64,000 nt of DNA, from the NCBI GenBank assembly GCA_902596545.1, contig CACJUH010000005.1:1-64000 (forward strand). Reading direction: 5' to 3'. The notes under the pieces are model-generated. The model searched no databases and was not told where the DNA came from. It was given only the letters and a program-made list of their open reading frames with translations. Each line of letters opens with the position of its first letter. Positions within the stretch are counted from its first letter, which is position 1. Both the position numbers and the translations under genes were made by a program. This stretch comes from an uncultured Candidatus Actinomarina sp. (GTDB lineage Bacteria > Actinomycetota > Acidimicrobiia > Actinomarinales > Actinomarinaceae). Positions 9,816 to 19,147 of this stretch are shown one piece after another.

Positions 9816-12800
9816 TTATTCTCCAATAACTCTATCATTCACTATTTTTGGCCTGGATGTTTGCTCAACAGACCGCATTGATGTAGGAACTTTGAAGGAT
9901 TCCTCAAAATGAGTTGCTGTAAATGTACCTTGTTCAGTAGTCAATGGAGGTTGGATTAAGTCATGATTGTTTACACTCCATCTTCGTGCATTGGTTTTTT
10001 TCCATCGATTTTCTAATTTATCAAATTGGCTAGATAAAAACTCTATCTCATGTTGTTTTGCTCCAATTAATTTAGCTTTATTTACGAATAATTCTTTCAG
10101 ATTGTTCGCAAAAGTATTGGGGAACTGTTCAAGGTTTGGATCAATACTAAATACACTTTTAGGCATATACATTCTCAAATACATGAAAAATACTCCATCT
10201 AAAAATCTTTCTACTGCAGGTAATGAAAATGGTGTTACAGAAGTGGGCTCAACAGACGAATATAGTCTTTGATGAAATGACTTAAATTTTTCGTAATGTG
10301 AAATATCTCTTGGTCGACCTGCACCAAATATTGTAAGTACTAATCCAGCCGCTTTTGATCTCCCAACTCTTCCTGCAACCTGTATATATTGAGAAGTATT
10401 TTTTGGTTGGCCCAATATAGTTAACAAAGAAAGTCTCTGAACATCTACTCCAACTTCAACAATACTCGTTGCAAGAATAGCCCTAAGAGGTCTTTGGGAA
10501 CTAGTAGTTGATACTTCCATTTTTTTCATAGAATCAACAACTTCAGTACTTGATATTCGAGAGGTTAACTCAACAATTTCACTATCAAATGGTTTAAAAT
10601 TTCCTTTTTGACCAAATAAATTAAATCTTGAAGATAATAGCTTAAGCCTTCTTTGTACATCTTCATGGTAAATTGACCAAGTTGTTCCAAGCTCTCTAAT
10701 GGAATGGAAGTAGTTTAAATTTGTCCACCAAGGATCTCTTTCTTCTTCAGTCAGAAAATTTGGACTTCTTAAAAAATTTGTTAAAACTCTTGCTTGTGCT
10801 TCTTGTGATGAAAATGTTGGAAATGAAATACCAGTATACAATTTACCATCTCTGTTTTTGTCTTCTTTTGCAAAAAAAGAATCGGATATATCGATACCTG
10901 CAGGTGGAAAAAGTGTCATATTTGTTCTACCAAACAAGCCTAAAATTTGAGCGCTTGAGTTCTTAATAGTTGCTGTAGAGCAAATAATCTTTGGTTTTAC
11001 CATTTCTCCTGATGCAGTTTTATATGTACAAAGTTCATCAATTAATGTCTCAAAAAATCCAAAAGCAGAGCCAAGAGCATTTGAAATTAAATGTAGCTCA
11101 TCTTGAATGATTAAAGTGGGTGGATTAGTTTGTCTTTCTCCTTCATCATTTAACCCAAAAATACTTCTAGCATTCTCATTCCAAATTAAGTTTGCAAATT
11201 TATCTACAGTAGAAATAATGAGTGAAGGTCTGTTGTTGTATATATCCTCGTCTACACAATAAATTGGAAGTGCTTTATTAAATTCACATAATTTATCTGG
11301 GCAGTGCAATTTTATTCCTTTTTCACCTTTATGAACTCCTAAAATTCTCAAAGGCCTATTACTTTTGTCGAGAAAAAGCATATTTTGTTTAGCTTGTTGA
11401 TAGCTAATTGGGCCTATTTGTGCTCTACAAAATGGACACGCTTGAAGAAGAAATTTATATTTCGAAGGATCAGCATTGTGATACAACATATCATCATAAG
11501 ATTCTTTAGCTTTGTTGATAGTGTTTGGAGTTACATCTTTTCCAACCCAAATGCCTATACTAAATTCTTTAATGCCAAATTTCTCACTATTTTTGGCCCG
11601 GATATTTTCCATACAAACAATTAACTTAGATGCTCTTTCAAATTGCTGAGCCGTTAAAAGTCTTAATGTGTAACGCATTAAAGCTTGTACTCCATCATTA
11701 CTGGAGTCTTTAAGTCTGTTGTAGAAAAGTGTAAATGCGGTAACCCCTAGGTATGCTTCGGTCTTACCACCTCCGGTGGGAAACCATAGCAAGTCTACAT
11801 TGTCTTTAAAATTTGAACTTTTATTAACTATAGATTCAATGACCAGCAATATAAATCCTATTTGAAAAGCTCTCCAATTTCCTTTTTCAAAACTATTGTC
11901 TTTTAAGGAATTTACCCAATCTTCTTTATTTTCAAAACTAACCTTTGGCTTTACAGGGTCAATAATAACTTCACGTATTTGATTTGGAATGTTCTGCTGA
12001 AGATACAGGGCTTCATTCATATATTTAAAGGCTTCTAATATATCCTTATCTTGCTTTTCTATGATGAATTGATATCCAGTTTGCATTCTTTTCAATGCTT
12101 CTTGACAAAGAAGAATATTGTTATTAAAAATTTCTCTATATTTACTACCTATTGTATTTTCTCTGGACTTTAAGCTATCTATCCAAGATTCATAATCTTC
12201 TAAGAGCAACTTAATAATGTCTAAATTTTCTCCCTTTGAAAATTTTTTCATAGAAAGCTCATACTTTTTTCCACTTTTTAATTCAACTATGTCAGGTGTT
12301 AATGGCTGTATTTCGTGTTCGGGAATGAATTCGGTAGAAACACTTTTAACTGTAGAGCCATTACCTTCAGTGATCCAATCAACAGATGTGCCATGACCGA
12401 TAGCAAAAGTAGACATTTTATTATATATAAATTCAAATGAATTTTGTTCATTTGGTTCTAGTACTCCATCTAATAAATCTGAACCTTCTGGGTAAGGTAG
12501 TATTTTTGATCCTTGATCCTCGTCAAATACACTAACTTCTAATTTTGATTGAAATAATGAGTTTAAATTCGAACTATTACCTTCTGACTTATTTAGTAAA
12601 GTAACAGTTGCAATAAACGAATTTTCGTATCTTCTGATAAATGTTTTTACAATGAATAAATTATTCAAAAATTTAATTTGTTTGTCTTGTAAAAATCCTT
12701 CATCATCGATTGACTCAAAATCTGAAGAAGAATAGGTAAATTTTTCTAATAAATTATTTCTTTTGTAAAAAGTTTTAAAAATTGGATAGCCTTCTTTTGA

Positions 12801-13409
12801 CTTCTTTCCTTTTTCGTCATTAAATTGGATTAAGTCACCATTTTTATTTTTTTTATTCCACTTTCTAAATGTCGGAAAACTTGTGTAGATCCCGCCTGAA
12901 ACAGTAATCTCAAAAGACGTTATTTCACTTAAAGTAAACCTAAAACTAATTCCCATAGCAGATGGTTTTCTAGCATGAGTCAATTTAACAATATCTGGTT
13001 GATTTTCATCGTCTTTATAAAGTGATCTATTTTTGTGTTTTTTTTGATCTTTTATATATTGGTTATTTTCAGTTATGTCATCTTCAGTTGTAAAATCTTC
13101 TAAATTAGAAATATCTATTTCTTTAACATCTTCTTCTGTAAGCTCATCATCTTCGGTAACTTCAGTTCCTTGTGGATAAAGTATTCCAATGCAGTATGTT
13201 CTTGATGGGAGAGTTTGAATTATTTCCTCTTGAGTTGTTAAGTCTAAAAAACAATTTCTACAATCTTCTTCTGATTCAAAAAGTACTTCTTCAACATCTG
13301 TGTCTAAATCATGAAACTCAATAAATTTACTTAAGTTAGCTGGACCCAGCATGTCTGCTCTTAAAAAGCTTAAAATTTCCTTACGATTTTCGCTATGTAT
13401 GTTACTCAC
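9816..13409 (-). CDS. drmA: DISARM-type helicase DrmA
   Basis: 1197 aa; Walker A LLWFPTGGGKTEAYLG, DELHLI (DExH), SATI, helicase C region ATSIVEVGVDVQRL / QVAGRVGRS. Confidence 0.82.
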   Translation of the reverse strand: MSNIHSENRKEILSFLRADMLGPANLSKFIEFHDLDTDVEEVLFESEEDCRNCFLDLTTQEEIIQTLPSRTYCIGILYPQGTEVTEDDELTEEDVKEIDISNLEDFTTEDDITENNQYIKDQKKHKNRSLYKDDENQPDIVKLTHARKPSAMGISFRFTLSEITSFEITVSGGIYTSFPTFRKWNKKNKNGDLIQFNDEKGKKSKEGYPIFKTFYKRNNLLEKFTYSSSDFESIDDEGFLQDKQIKFLNNLFIVKTFIRRYENSFIATVTLLNKSEGNSSNLNSLFQSKLEVSVFDEDQGSKILPYPEGSDLLDGVLEPNEQNSFEFIYNKMSTFAIGHGTSVDWITEGNGSTVKSVSTEFIPEHEIQPLTPDIVELKSGKKYELSMKKFSKGENLDIIKLLLEDYESWIDSLKSRENTIGSKYREIFNNNILLCQEALKRMQTGYQFIIEKQDKDILEAFKYMNEALYLQQNIPNQIREVIIDPVKPKVSFENKEDWVNSLKDNSFEKGNWRAFQIGFILLVIESIVNKSSNFKDNVDLLWFPTGGGKTEAYLGVTAFTLFYNRLKDSSNDGVQALMRYTLRLLTAQQFERASKLIVCMENIRAKNSEKFGIKEFSIGIWVGKDVTPNTINKAKESYDDMLYHNADPSKYKFLLQACPFCRAQIGPISYQQAKQNMLFLDKSNRPLRILGVHKGEKGIKLHCPDKLCEFNKALPIYCVDEDIYNNRPSLIISTVDKFANLIWNENARSIFGLNDEGERQTNPPTLIIQDELHLISNALGSAFGFFETLIDELCTYKTASGEMVKPKIICSTATIKNSSAQILGLFGRTNMTLFPPAGIDISDSFFAKEDKNRDGKLYTGISFPTFSSQEAQARVLTNFLRSPNFLTEEERDPWWTNLNYFHSIRELGTTWSIYHEDVQRRLKLLSSRFNLFGQKGNFKPFDSEIVELTSRISSTEVVDSMKKMEVSTTSSQRPLRAILATSIVEVGVDVQRLSLLTILGQPKNTSQYIQVAGRVGRSKAAGLVLTIFGAGRPRDISHYEKFKSFHQRLYSSVEPTSVTPFSLPAVERFLDGVFFMYLRMYMPKSVFSIDPNLEQFPNTFANNLKELFVNKAKLIGAKQHEIEFLSSQFDKLENRWKKTNARRWSVNNHDLIQPPLTTEQGTFTATHFEESFKVPTSMRSVEQTSRPKIVNDRVIGE

Positions 13410-15217
13410 TATATCAATCCGGCATCTAGTAATTTTTTATCAATATGCATTACAAAGGTTTCAAGAGATCTTGTAAGTCCTGTGTATATCAAAGCAATTA
13501 ATTCTTCATTAACACTTGAGAAATGTGTGTGAGAGCTTATGTCCGTTAAAATTATTACATTAAACTCTAAGCCTTTATGTTTATAAATTGTAGAAAAATA
13601 AGGTCCTGATTCGTCTTGAATATTTTTTTCATAATTATATTCGTAAAGTTTATACTTTAATTTTTTTTCATTAGACCTTCTTGATACTGAATCTTTTGAA
13701 AGAGGGGATAAAATTAAAATTTCACTTTTATCATATCCAAGTTCAATTAACTCATCTATAGATTCTTGAAGATTTCTTAGCTGTTCGTCTTCATCTGAGT
13801 AACTAATATATAAAGGTTCAACAATACCATTAGACCTAATAAATGGTCTTTGATAAACAGGGTCTAGTTTTACATAAGTTTCAATTTCTTCTGCAACATC
13901 GGGTGTGTTTCTACAATTCCTTCTTAGGGTTAATTCAAAATGATTGTATCCAATATCTTTTAATATATCTTTACTTGATAGATTATGTTGAAATAGATTC
14001 TGCTTTTCGAAATCCCCAAAAAAATACCATCTACCCGATGAAAACCCCCCGGTTAATAGCCTGTCAAAAAAATACATGTTTTTTTCTATTGCAAGATCTT
14101 GAAATTCATCTATCACCACTACATCGTATTTTGTATTTGAAACTAGCAAACTTTCCATTGCAGATTCATAAAGGTTTTCATAAAAAGACTCGTCTAAATC
14201 TTTAATGGGTAGAATATTTTCATTTGAAGATAGATTATGCATAAACCCATAAAAAGTTTGAATTTCAAATTTGCTGTTTTGAAACTTATTATTTAAATGC
14301 AACATCAAACCACGATTAAAACATAGATAAAGTACTTTTAAGTCGGAATTTTGTGAAAATATATTACATATTTCAGTTGCTAATAATGTCTTTCCCGACC
14401 CAGCAGGTCCTGTAACCAAAAAATTATTGTTATTAGAAGCCCACTCAAGAACATTTTCTTGTTCAGGTGTAAGTGTTTCTATTTCTTTATTAATTCTTTC
14501 AATTCGCTGTTCTGTAGATTCTTGTACGCTATCAATATTTGGACGTAATATTTTTATAATTTTTTCAATATCACTAGATGGAAATGTAATATTGTTATGA
14601 ATCTTTGATCTTTTGTTTTGATATCTTTTCTTGTCTTGTTCTGAGACAGCTGTGCCTATTCTCTCCATTGTCAAATTATCACTATTTTCAATTTCAATTT
14701 GTGATAGTAATGCACTCGAAATTAATTCTGGTAGTGGTTTTTTATTCAACTTATCTGCATCAATAATTTGCCAGTCAAACCACTCAGGAGAATCATAATT
14801 AAATTTTGAGAAAGGAAAAATGCAAATATGCGTCCATGGTATTTTTATAAAACCTGGAGGTTTTTTGTCACTTTTTTTGATTAAATCTATCATTGACCAC
14901 ATGTTTTCCTTAGATTGAGTCAATGGACTCTTTTTTTCTGGATCTGTATTGTTGTTAAAATACCAATGTCCATTGGTGTACTTGATATCTCTATGGCCTT
15001 TAACTTCTATAGTAACGACGCCCAAAGATGGTATTAGTACTAAAAAATCTACCTCTCCTTCTTTTTGCACAACATGATCAACTATGTGGTAGCTATGTAA
15101 AATCCACCAATCGTCTATAGTTTTATCATTTAAAAATCGATCAAAAATCTCTTCTTCAGCGTCAGATGGGCTATTTGTAGATTCAGGAAAATATCTAGTA
15201 GGTAAAATTCTAGGCAT
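13409..15217 (-). CDS. NERD nuclease-domain / SF1 helicase fusion
   Basis: N-terminal EGEVDFLVLIPSLGVVTIEVKG (NERD, D...ExK); GPAGSGKTLLA, VVIDEFQDL, C-terminal IYTGLTRSLETFVMHI. Confidence 0.8.
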   Translation of the reverse strand: MPRILPTRYFPESTNSPSDAEEEIFDRFLNDKTIDDWWILHSYHIVDHVVQKEGEVDFLVLIPSLGVVTIEVKGHRDIKYTNGHWYFNNNTDPEKKSPLTQSKENMWSMIDLIKKSDKKPPGFIKIPWTHICIFPFSKFNYDSPEWFDWQIIDADKLNKKPLPELISSALLSQIEIENSDNLTMERIGTAVSEQDKKRYQNKRSKIHNNITFPSSDIEKIIKILRPNIDSVQESTEQRIERINKEIETLTPEQENVLEWASNNNNFLVTGPAGSGKTLLATEICNIFSQNSDLKVLYLCFNRGLMLHLNNKFQNSKFEIQTFYGFMHNLSSNENILPIKDLDESFYENLYESAMESLLVSNTKYDVVVIDEFQDLAIEKNMYFFDRLLTGGFSSGRWYFFGDFEKQNLFQHNLSSKDILKDIGYNHFELTLRRNCRNTPDVAEEIETYVKLDPVYQRPFIRSNGIVEPLYISYSDEDEQLRNLQESIDELIELGYDKSEILILSPLSKDSVSRRSNEKKLKYKLYEYNYEKNIQDESGPYFSTIYKHKGLEFNVIILTDISSHTHFSSVNEELIALIYTGLTRSLETFVMHIDKKLLDAGLI

Positions 15218-16769
15218 TGGTGATCTCCTTTATTCCCCAGCCACCCCAGCTCTTTGGTACTTTAACAAGACTGTTTAATTTTGCTTCAATTCTAAAGGCT
15301 GAAAGTGTTCCCATATTTTCTCCAAGCAAATCAAAATCAATCTGAACTTTTCCTGAAAAGTTTTTTACATCAAGATTGTTAATCTTTTCTCTAAGTAGTC
15401 TATCAAGTTTTTGACCAGCCTCAATATGTGCAGAATGTATCTTGTCCATTGAAGAGACAATCTCTGGGATTTGTTGATCAAAATCTAAATACTTAAGAAG
15501 AATATTAAAGTGAACACTGCTTTTTGGTTTTATAGCATTTGTAGTCCATCTTTTTATAGTGTCTTTATTTACATAACTTATCCCTAGTGACTTTAAATCA
15601 GAAATTACTTTTTCTTCTGAAATTTCTTGGGTTTTTTCTTTTAAAGAATTTCTCCAGTTCTTTTGATGTTGCCTAGCAACAGTCATAGATTCCCCTAGTA
15701 TTGAGTTTGCAATCTCCTCAAGAACATCTCTATCTGCTCCTTCCATTCTTTTTAAAATATACATACCTTCACCAACCTGGCTTGGATGAACTTTTTCAAT
15801 ATCTAATGTTCCATCTTCATCAAAATCATCAACTACTGTTGCTTTTTCATCGTGTAAAACATAAGCAGCATAATTTTTATTACTTTCCTCTTTACTTAAG
15901 ACATAACAGTGAGCTTCTTCTATATTTTCTACATTATCAATATTTTCAATAGAAACTAATTTATTAATACTTTCTAAATATTTTTGCTCATTAACCTGAG
16001 GTACCAAACTTTCATCTTTAAATATCGACCTTGAAGTGTCCTTCATATTCAAAAACATTGACTCGTTATAGTTAATTGCCTTTGTTTCGGGCAAAGAGCC
16101 CACGAGGGAAATTTCAGGTTCTACAGCAATTGATGTCCACTTATAATGAGACCAATATATTTTTTTTGCTCGTGGTGAAGTTAGTAAAAACTCAACAGAC
16201 TTATCAGCAAAACCTCTTCTTTTTATCAATTTTGTAGCTTGTCCAAAAATTACAATTGCATCGTAAAATACATCTCCCCTGATTTGTGAAGGGCTTTTTA
16301 CAACCCATTTTCTATTTTGCCTGGTATAGTTTTCTAGCCAAGACAACGATGAAGGGTCTGTCTGAATAAAGCAAATACTGTGTGTTGGTTCAAGATGAGA
16401 TTTCATTTCGTCATACAGGGGGGAATCGTTGCTGTTTGATATAGTCTTGATGTTGTGCGTAATCTTATCAAGAAATACTGAGTCAAATATATTACTGTTT
16501 TTGATTTTTTCAAATGTGTTTGAAATATTTTCAATTTTTTCATCGATATATGAATCTTCAGTATTGAATGGAGCTACGGAGTTGAGCCAACTCCATCTTA
16601 ATAATATTAAATCTTCAATGCATTTCTCCCATATAGAAAAATTTGAAATAACTTCTTGATGGCTCTTTAGATTATTTATCTGAACAGATAGCTCTTCTAG
16701 GGTAGGGTATTCAATCCTTCTATTAACGAACTCTGGGGTGTGGCTTAACCAAATTTTTTCAATACTCAT
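15210..16769 (-). CDS. hypothetical protein in DISARM-like operon (candidate C-terminal half of split DrmE)
   Basis: 519-aa ORF overlapping the downstream gene by 8 nt; no catalytic motif recognised; HTH-like segment SDLKSLGISYVNKDTIKRWTTNAIKP. Confidence 0.65.
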   Translation of the reverse strand: MSIEKIWLSHTPEFVNRRIEYPTLEELSVQINNLKSHQEVISNFSIWEKCIEDLILLRWSWLNSVAPFNTEDSYIDEKIENISNTFEKIKNSNIFDSVFLDKITHNIKTISNSNDSPLYDEMKSHLEPTHSICFIQTDPSSLSWLENYTRQNRKWVVKSPSQIRGDVFYDAIVIFGQATKLIKRRGFADKSVEFLLTSPRAKKIYWSHYKWTSIAVEPEISLVGSLPETKAINYNESMFLNMKDTSRSIFKDESLVPQVNEQKYLESINKLVSIENIDNVENIEEAHCYVLSKEESNKNYAAYVLHDEKATVVDDFDEDGTLDIEKVHPSQVGEGMYILKRMEGADRDVLEEIANSILGESMTVARQHQKNWRNSLKEKTQEISEEKVISDLKSLGISYVNKDTIKRWTTNAIKPKSSVHFNILLKYLDFDQQIPEIVSSMDKIHSAHIEAGQKLDRLLREKINNLDVKNFSGKVQIDFDLLGENMGTLSAFRIEAKLNSLVKVPKSWGGWGIKEITNA

Positions 16770-16771
16770 AT

Positions 16772-17740
16772 TTACACTTGGTACGCCATAATTTCACAAC
16801 CTCTAGGGATATAATCTGGATAAAGTTCTAATTCTTCTTCATTCTCTCTAAATAAATATTCTTTATTGTATAAATCAACTAATGTCGGAGCGTTTCTAGA
16901 TGTTTTTGGAATCAAAATAATTTGTGTTTTACCATTTTCCCATTCAAAAATACTTTCAAGATTTGTGTTTGGATTTTGAACAAATATGGATAATTCTGAT
17001 TCTTCGATCAACTTGTCTTCATTGCTGCTTAATATATTTGTTAAAAACATTTCTTTTTTTGATCTATTTAATAAAAGTAAGTCAGCAAATGAATATTTAA
17101 TTTCTTGGTTGATCTGAAACTGTGTATTTGATTGTCCTATTAACTCTTTTTTATTACCTGCAATTTGTATCATATTTTTTGGAAGACCAAAAAGACCAAG
17201 TACGTCCACATTCTTATAGTAAGCAGGAAAGTTTGACATATCTACGTTAGAAACCTGTTCAATTGGTTTATCAGGAATAACAAAAGGTTTGTTTGTTATT
17301 GAGACCAAATATCTATCATTATCTAAGGGAAATGCAGGATTGGCATACTTAATATCATTTGAGCTAATTTTTAACCAAAATACTGATCGTTCTATATCTA
17401 TACTATCTAAAGCTCCTACAACTGGTTTTAAAGTTTCTAATTCTTTATCTACAACAGATACTTCAACGCCTTTTTCTGATGACAATAATTTTTCCTTTGC
17501 TTCGGTTGCAGATATAAAACCAGTAGTGAGAGAAGATTGTAAAAAACCGCTTATTGCACCCGTAGCAATAATGTGTGGGGTAAAAGACGCTGTTGGAATA
17601 AGTAATACATATTTTAAATTCTCATATTTTGCAGTTGCAGCACTCTCGCCTAGTTGAAATAAAAAATCAAACCAGTCTCCAAATAAATTCCCCAATTTAT
17701 CATCAACAAATTTTCTATTCACAAAAACCTTCCTGAACAA
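16772..17740 (-). CDS. hypothetical protein in DISARM-like operon (candidate N-terminal half of split DrmE)
   Basis: 322-aa ORF, 2 nt from the next gene in the operon; no recognised motif. Confidence 0.65.
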   Translation of the reverse strand: MFRKVFVNRKFVDDKLGNLFGDWFDFLFQLGESAATAKYENLKYVLLIPTASFTPHIIATGAISGFLQSSLTTGFISATEAKEKLLSSEKGVEVSVVDKELETLKPVVGALDSIDIERSVFWLKISSNDIKYANPAFPLDNDRYLVSITNKPFVIPDKPIEQVSNVDMSNFPAYYKNVDVLGLFGLPKNMIQIAGNKKELIGQSNTQFQINQEIKYSFADLLLLNRSKKEMFLTNILSSNEDKLIEESELSIFVQNPNTNLESIFEWENGKTQIILIPKTSRNAPTLVDLYNKEYLFRENEEELELYPDYIPRGCEIMAYQV

Positions 17741-17892
17741 AGTTTAAAAATAATTTTATTCATTTTCAAAAAATCTTAAGGCTCGATATCCTTGTTCACT
17801 GCTTTCATCAAAAATAAATAAAAATAGCTCTTTTTGATCAAAATTTTCATTATTTAAATCTTTTTTTTCAGGTTGAAAAATATTATTTATTG

Positions 17893-18198
17893 CTACTCCT
17901 CCTCAGCCTCTCTGTCTGCTTCATCCATCATTCTCTCTAATATAAGAAGGCCCAGTAATTTATTAGATTCAACTCTTAGCCTTGAGTAAAATGAAGCAAA
18001 TTTTGAAATTATTTTTATAAAGTCTTCTAGCTCCTCTTCTTGCATATCGCTTAAATTTTTATTTATAAAAGATGAAATAAAATCATCTACATAAACTTCT
18101 TCCTCATTATCAATAAGACTTAACAAATAAGATTTCTCAATAAATTTCTCAGGAATGGTGTAAATATCAAAATTAAACACACTCACCATCCTCTTCAT
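17893..18198 (-). CDS. small acidic hypothetical protein
   Basis: 101-aa ORF overlapping the upstream ORF by 26 nt within the operon. Confidence 0.55.
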   Translation of the reverse strand: MKRMVSVFNFDIYTIPEKFIEKSYLLSLIDNEEEVYVDDFISSFINKNLSDMQEEELEDFIKIISKFASFYSRLRVESNKLLGLLILERMMDEADREAEEE

Positions 18199-18571
18199 CT
18201 CTTACGGTGAGTTCTGTAATACCTAGCGAGTTTTTCATAAGAAAAATATGTTTTCCTAGTGATACGCTTTCAAAAGCCTTTGCATAGGTTTTCAATTCCT
18301 CATTCTTAATCACATGTGACGCTTTGTGGCCTGTTTGGTTTATATACAAACTTATACAAGTCATTAAAAGAGAGGCTAATTCATCTTTTGTCTCTTTATG
18401 AAAAAAGGAAACTCCAGACTCTTCAAAAAATACTTGTTCGTCATTAAATTGTGGGGTAGAAACTAAATCACTGTAAATCTTTTCTAAGTGTTCGATGAAA
18501 CTCTCAGATGACTTTGATGTCTTAAGAGATGTTCTTTTTATAGTTTTATTAAATTCTTTATATTTTTTCAT
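18173..18571 (-). CDS. hypothetical protein
   Basis: 132-aa ORF in operon order. Confidence 0.55.
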   Translation of the reverse strand: MKKYKEFNKTIKRTSLKTSKSSESFIEHLEKIYSDLVSTPQFNDEQVFFEESGVSFFHKETKDELASLLMTCISLYINQTGHKASHVIKNEELKTYAKAFESVSLGKHIFLMKNSLGITELTVRDEEDGECV

Positions 18572-18575
18572 TAAC

Positions 18576-18656
18576 CTAAAACCCTGGTGATAACTTCCAT
18601 TTTCTAATATGTCTTTTTATGGTTTCTCTCCATATATCTTTTAATCTTTTCAACAT
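18576..18656 (-). CDS. 26-aa basic putative microprotein
   Basis: MLKRLKDIWRETIKRHIRKWKLSPGF; sits between two operon ORFs with 4-nt gaps each side; no strong SD. Confidence 0.35.
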   Translation of the reverse strand: MLKRLKDIWRETIKRHIRKWKLSPGF

Positions 18657-18660
18657 CTAT

Positions 18661-18897
18661 TCAAAACCCTGTACTATTTTTTTGATTACTTTCATTGCTT
18701 TCTGAATCTAAATAAGAAAGAAGATGTCTGCAAAATACTCTCACTTCTGAAAGGTATGGGATTTGCTTAATATTGGATGCTTTTAGAAATGCTTCGACCT
18801 CAGCTGAGTTTATTTGCAAGATCTCAGCAATTTGATCTATGTTTAGAACAATTGGTAAATTGTCAAAGTGATTAATATCTTTAGTCTCTGAGGACAT
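18661..18897 (-). CDS. small HTH/excisionase-like DNA-binding protein
   Basis: 78 aa; LNIDQIAEILQINSAEVEAFLKASNIKQIPY resembles a helix-turn-helix; first gene of the operon. Confidence 0.5.
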   Translation of the reverse strand: MSSETKDINHFDNLPIVLNIDQIAEILQINSAEVEAFLKASNIKQIPYLSEVRVFCRHLLSYLDSESNESNQKNSTGF

Positions 18898-18913
18898 AAA
18901 AAAACCTCCGCGT

Positions 18914-19037
18914 TATTCGTTGAACGTTATTTATATTAGAAGTCTTCCAATTAAATGCAAATCAAATATTTAATTTTTTACGAATAATAATTATTGAGTT
19001 ATATTTATAAGTGAATGCCTTCGGGTATTCGTTGAAC
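18914..19037. repeat. 12-bp direct repeat tattcgttgaac flanking the divergent promoter region
   Basis: Perfect copies at 18914-18925 and 19026-19037; the first lies in the pseudo-palindrome CGTTgAACG. Confidence 0.6.
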
Positions 19038-19074
19038 AATATAAAGTAGCGGTCTATGTACCGCTACTTTTTTT
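19013..19074 (+). ncRNA. candidate small structured RNA (UUCG hairpin plus intrinsic terminator)
   Basis: gaatgcc-ttcg-ggtattc hairpin (19013-19030), then 11-bp stem aaagtagcggt-ctatgt-accgctacttt with a T-run (19043-19074). Confidence 0.45.
19043..19074 (+). terminator. intrinsic terminator
   Basis: 11-bp perfect stem, 6-nt loop, run of T's. Confidence 0.75.
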
Positions 19075-19147
19075 ATCTAAATGTCGTATCTCAAAATTAA
19101 AATAAGACCTGGATTTTTATTAAATATTTAATTATGATTACAAAGAA

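Noticed and set aside
9816-15217. BREX or Druantia system
   Set aside because: No PglX/PglZ/BrxC-like or DruE-like motifs; DUF1998 plus DrmA-type helicase fits DISARM better.
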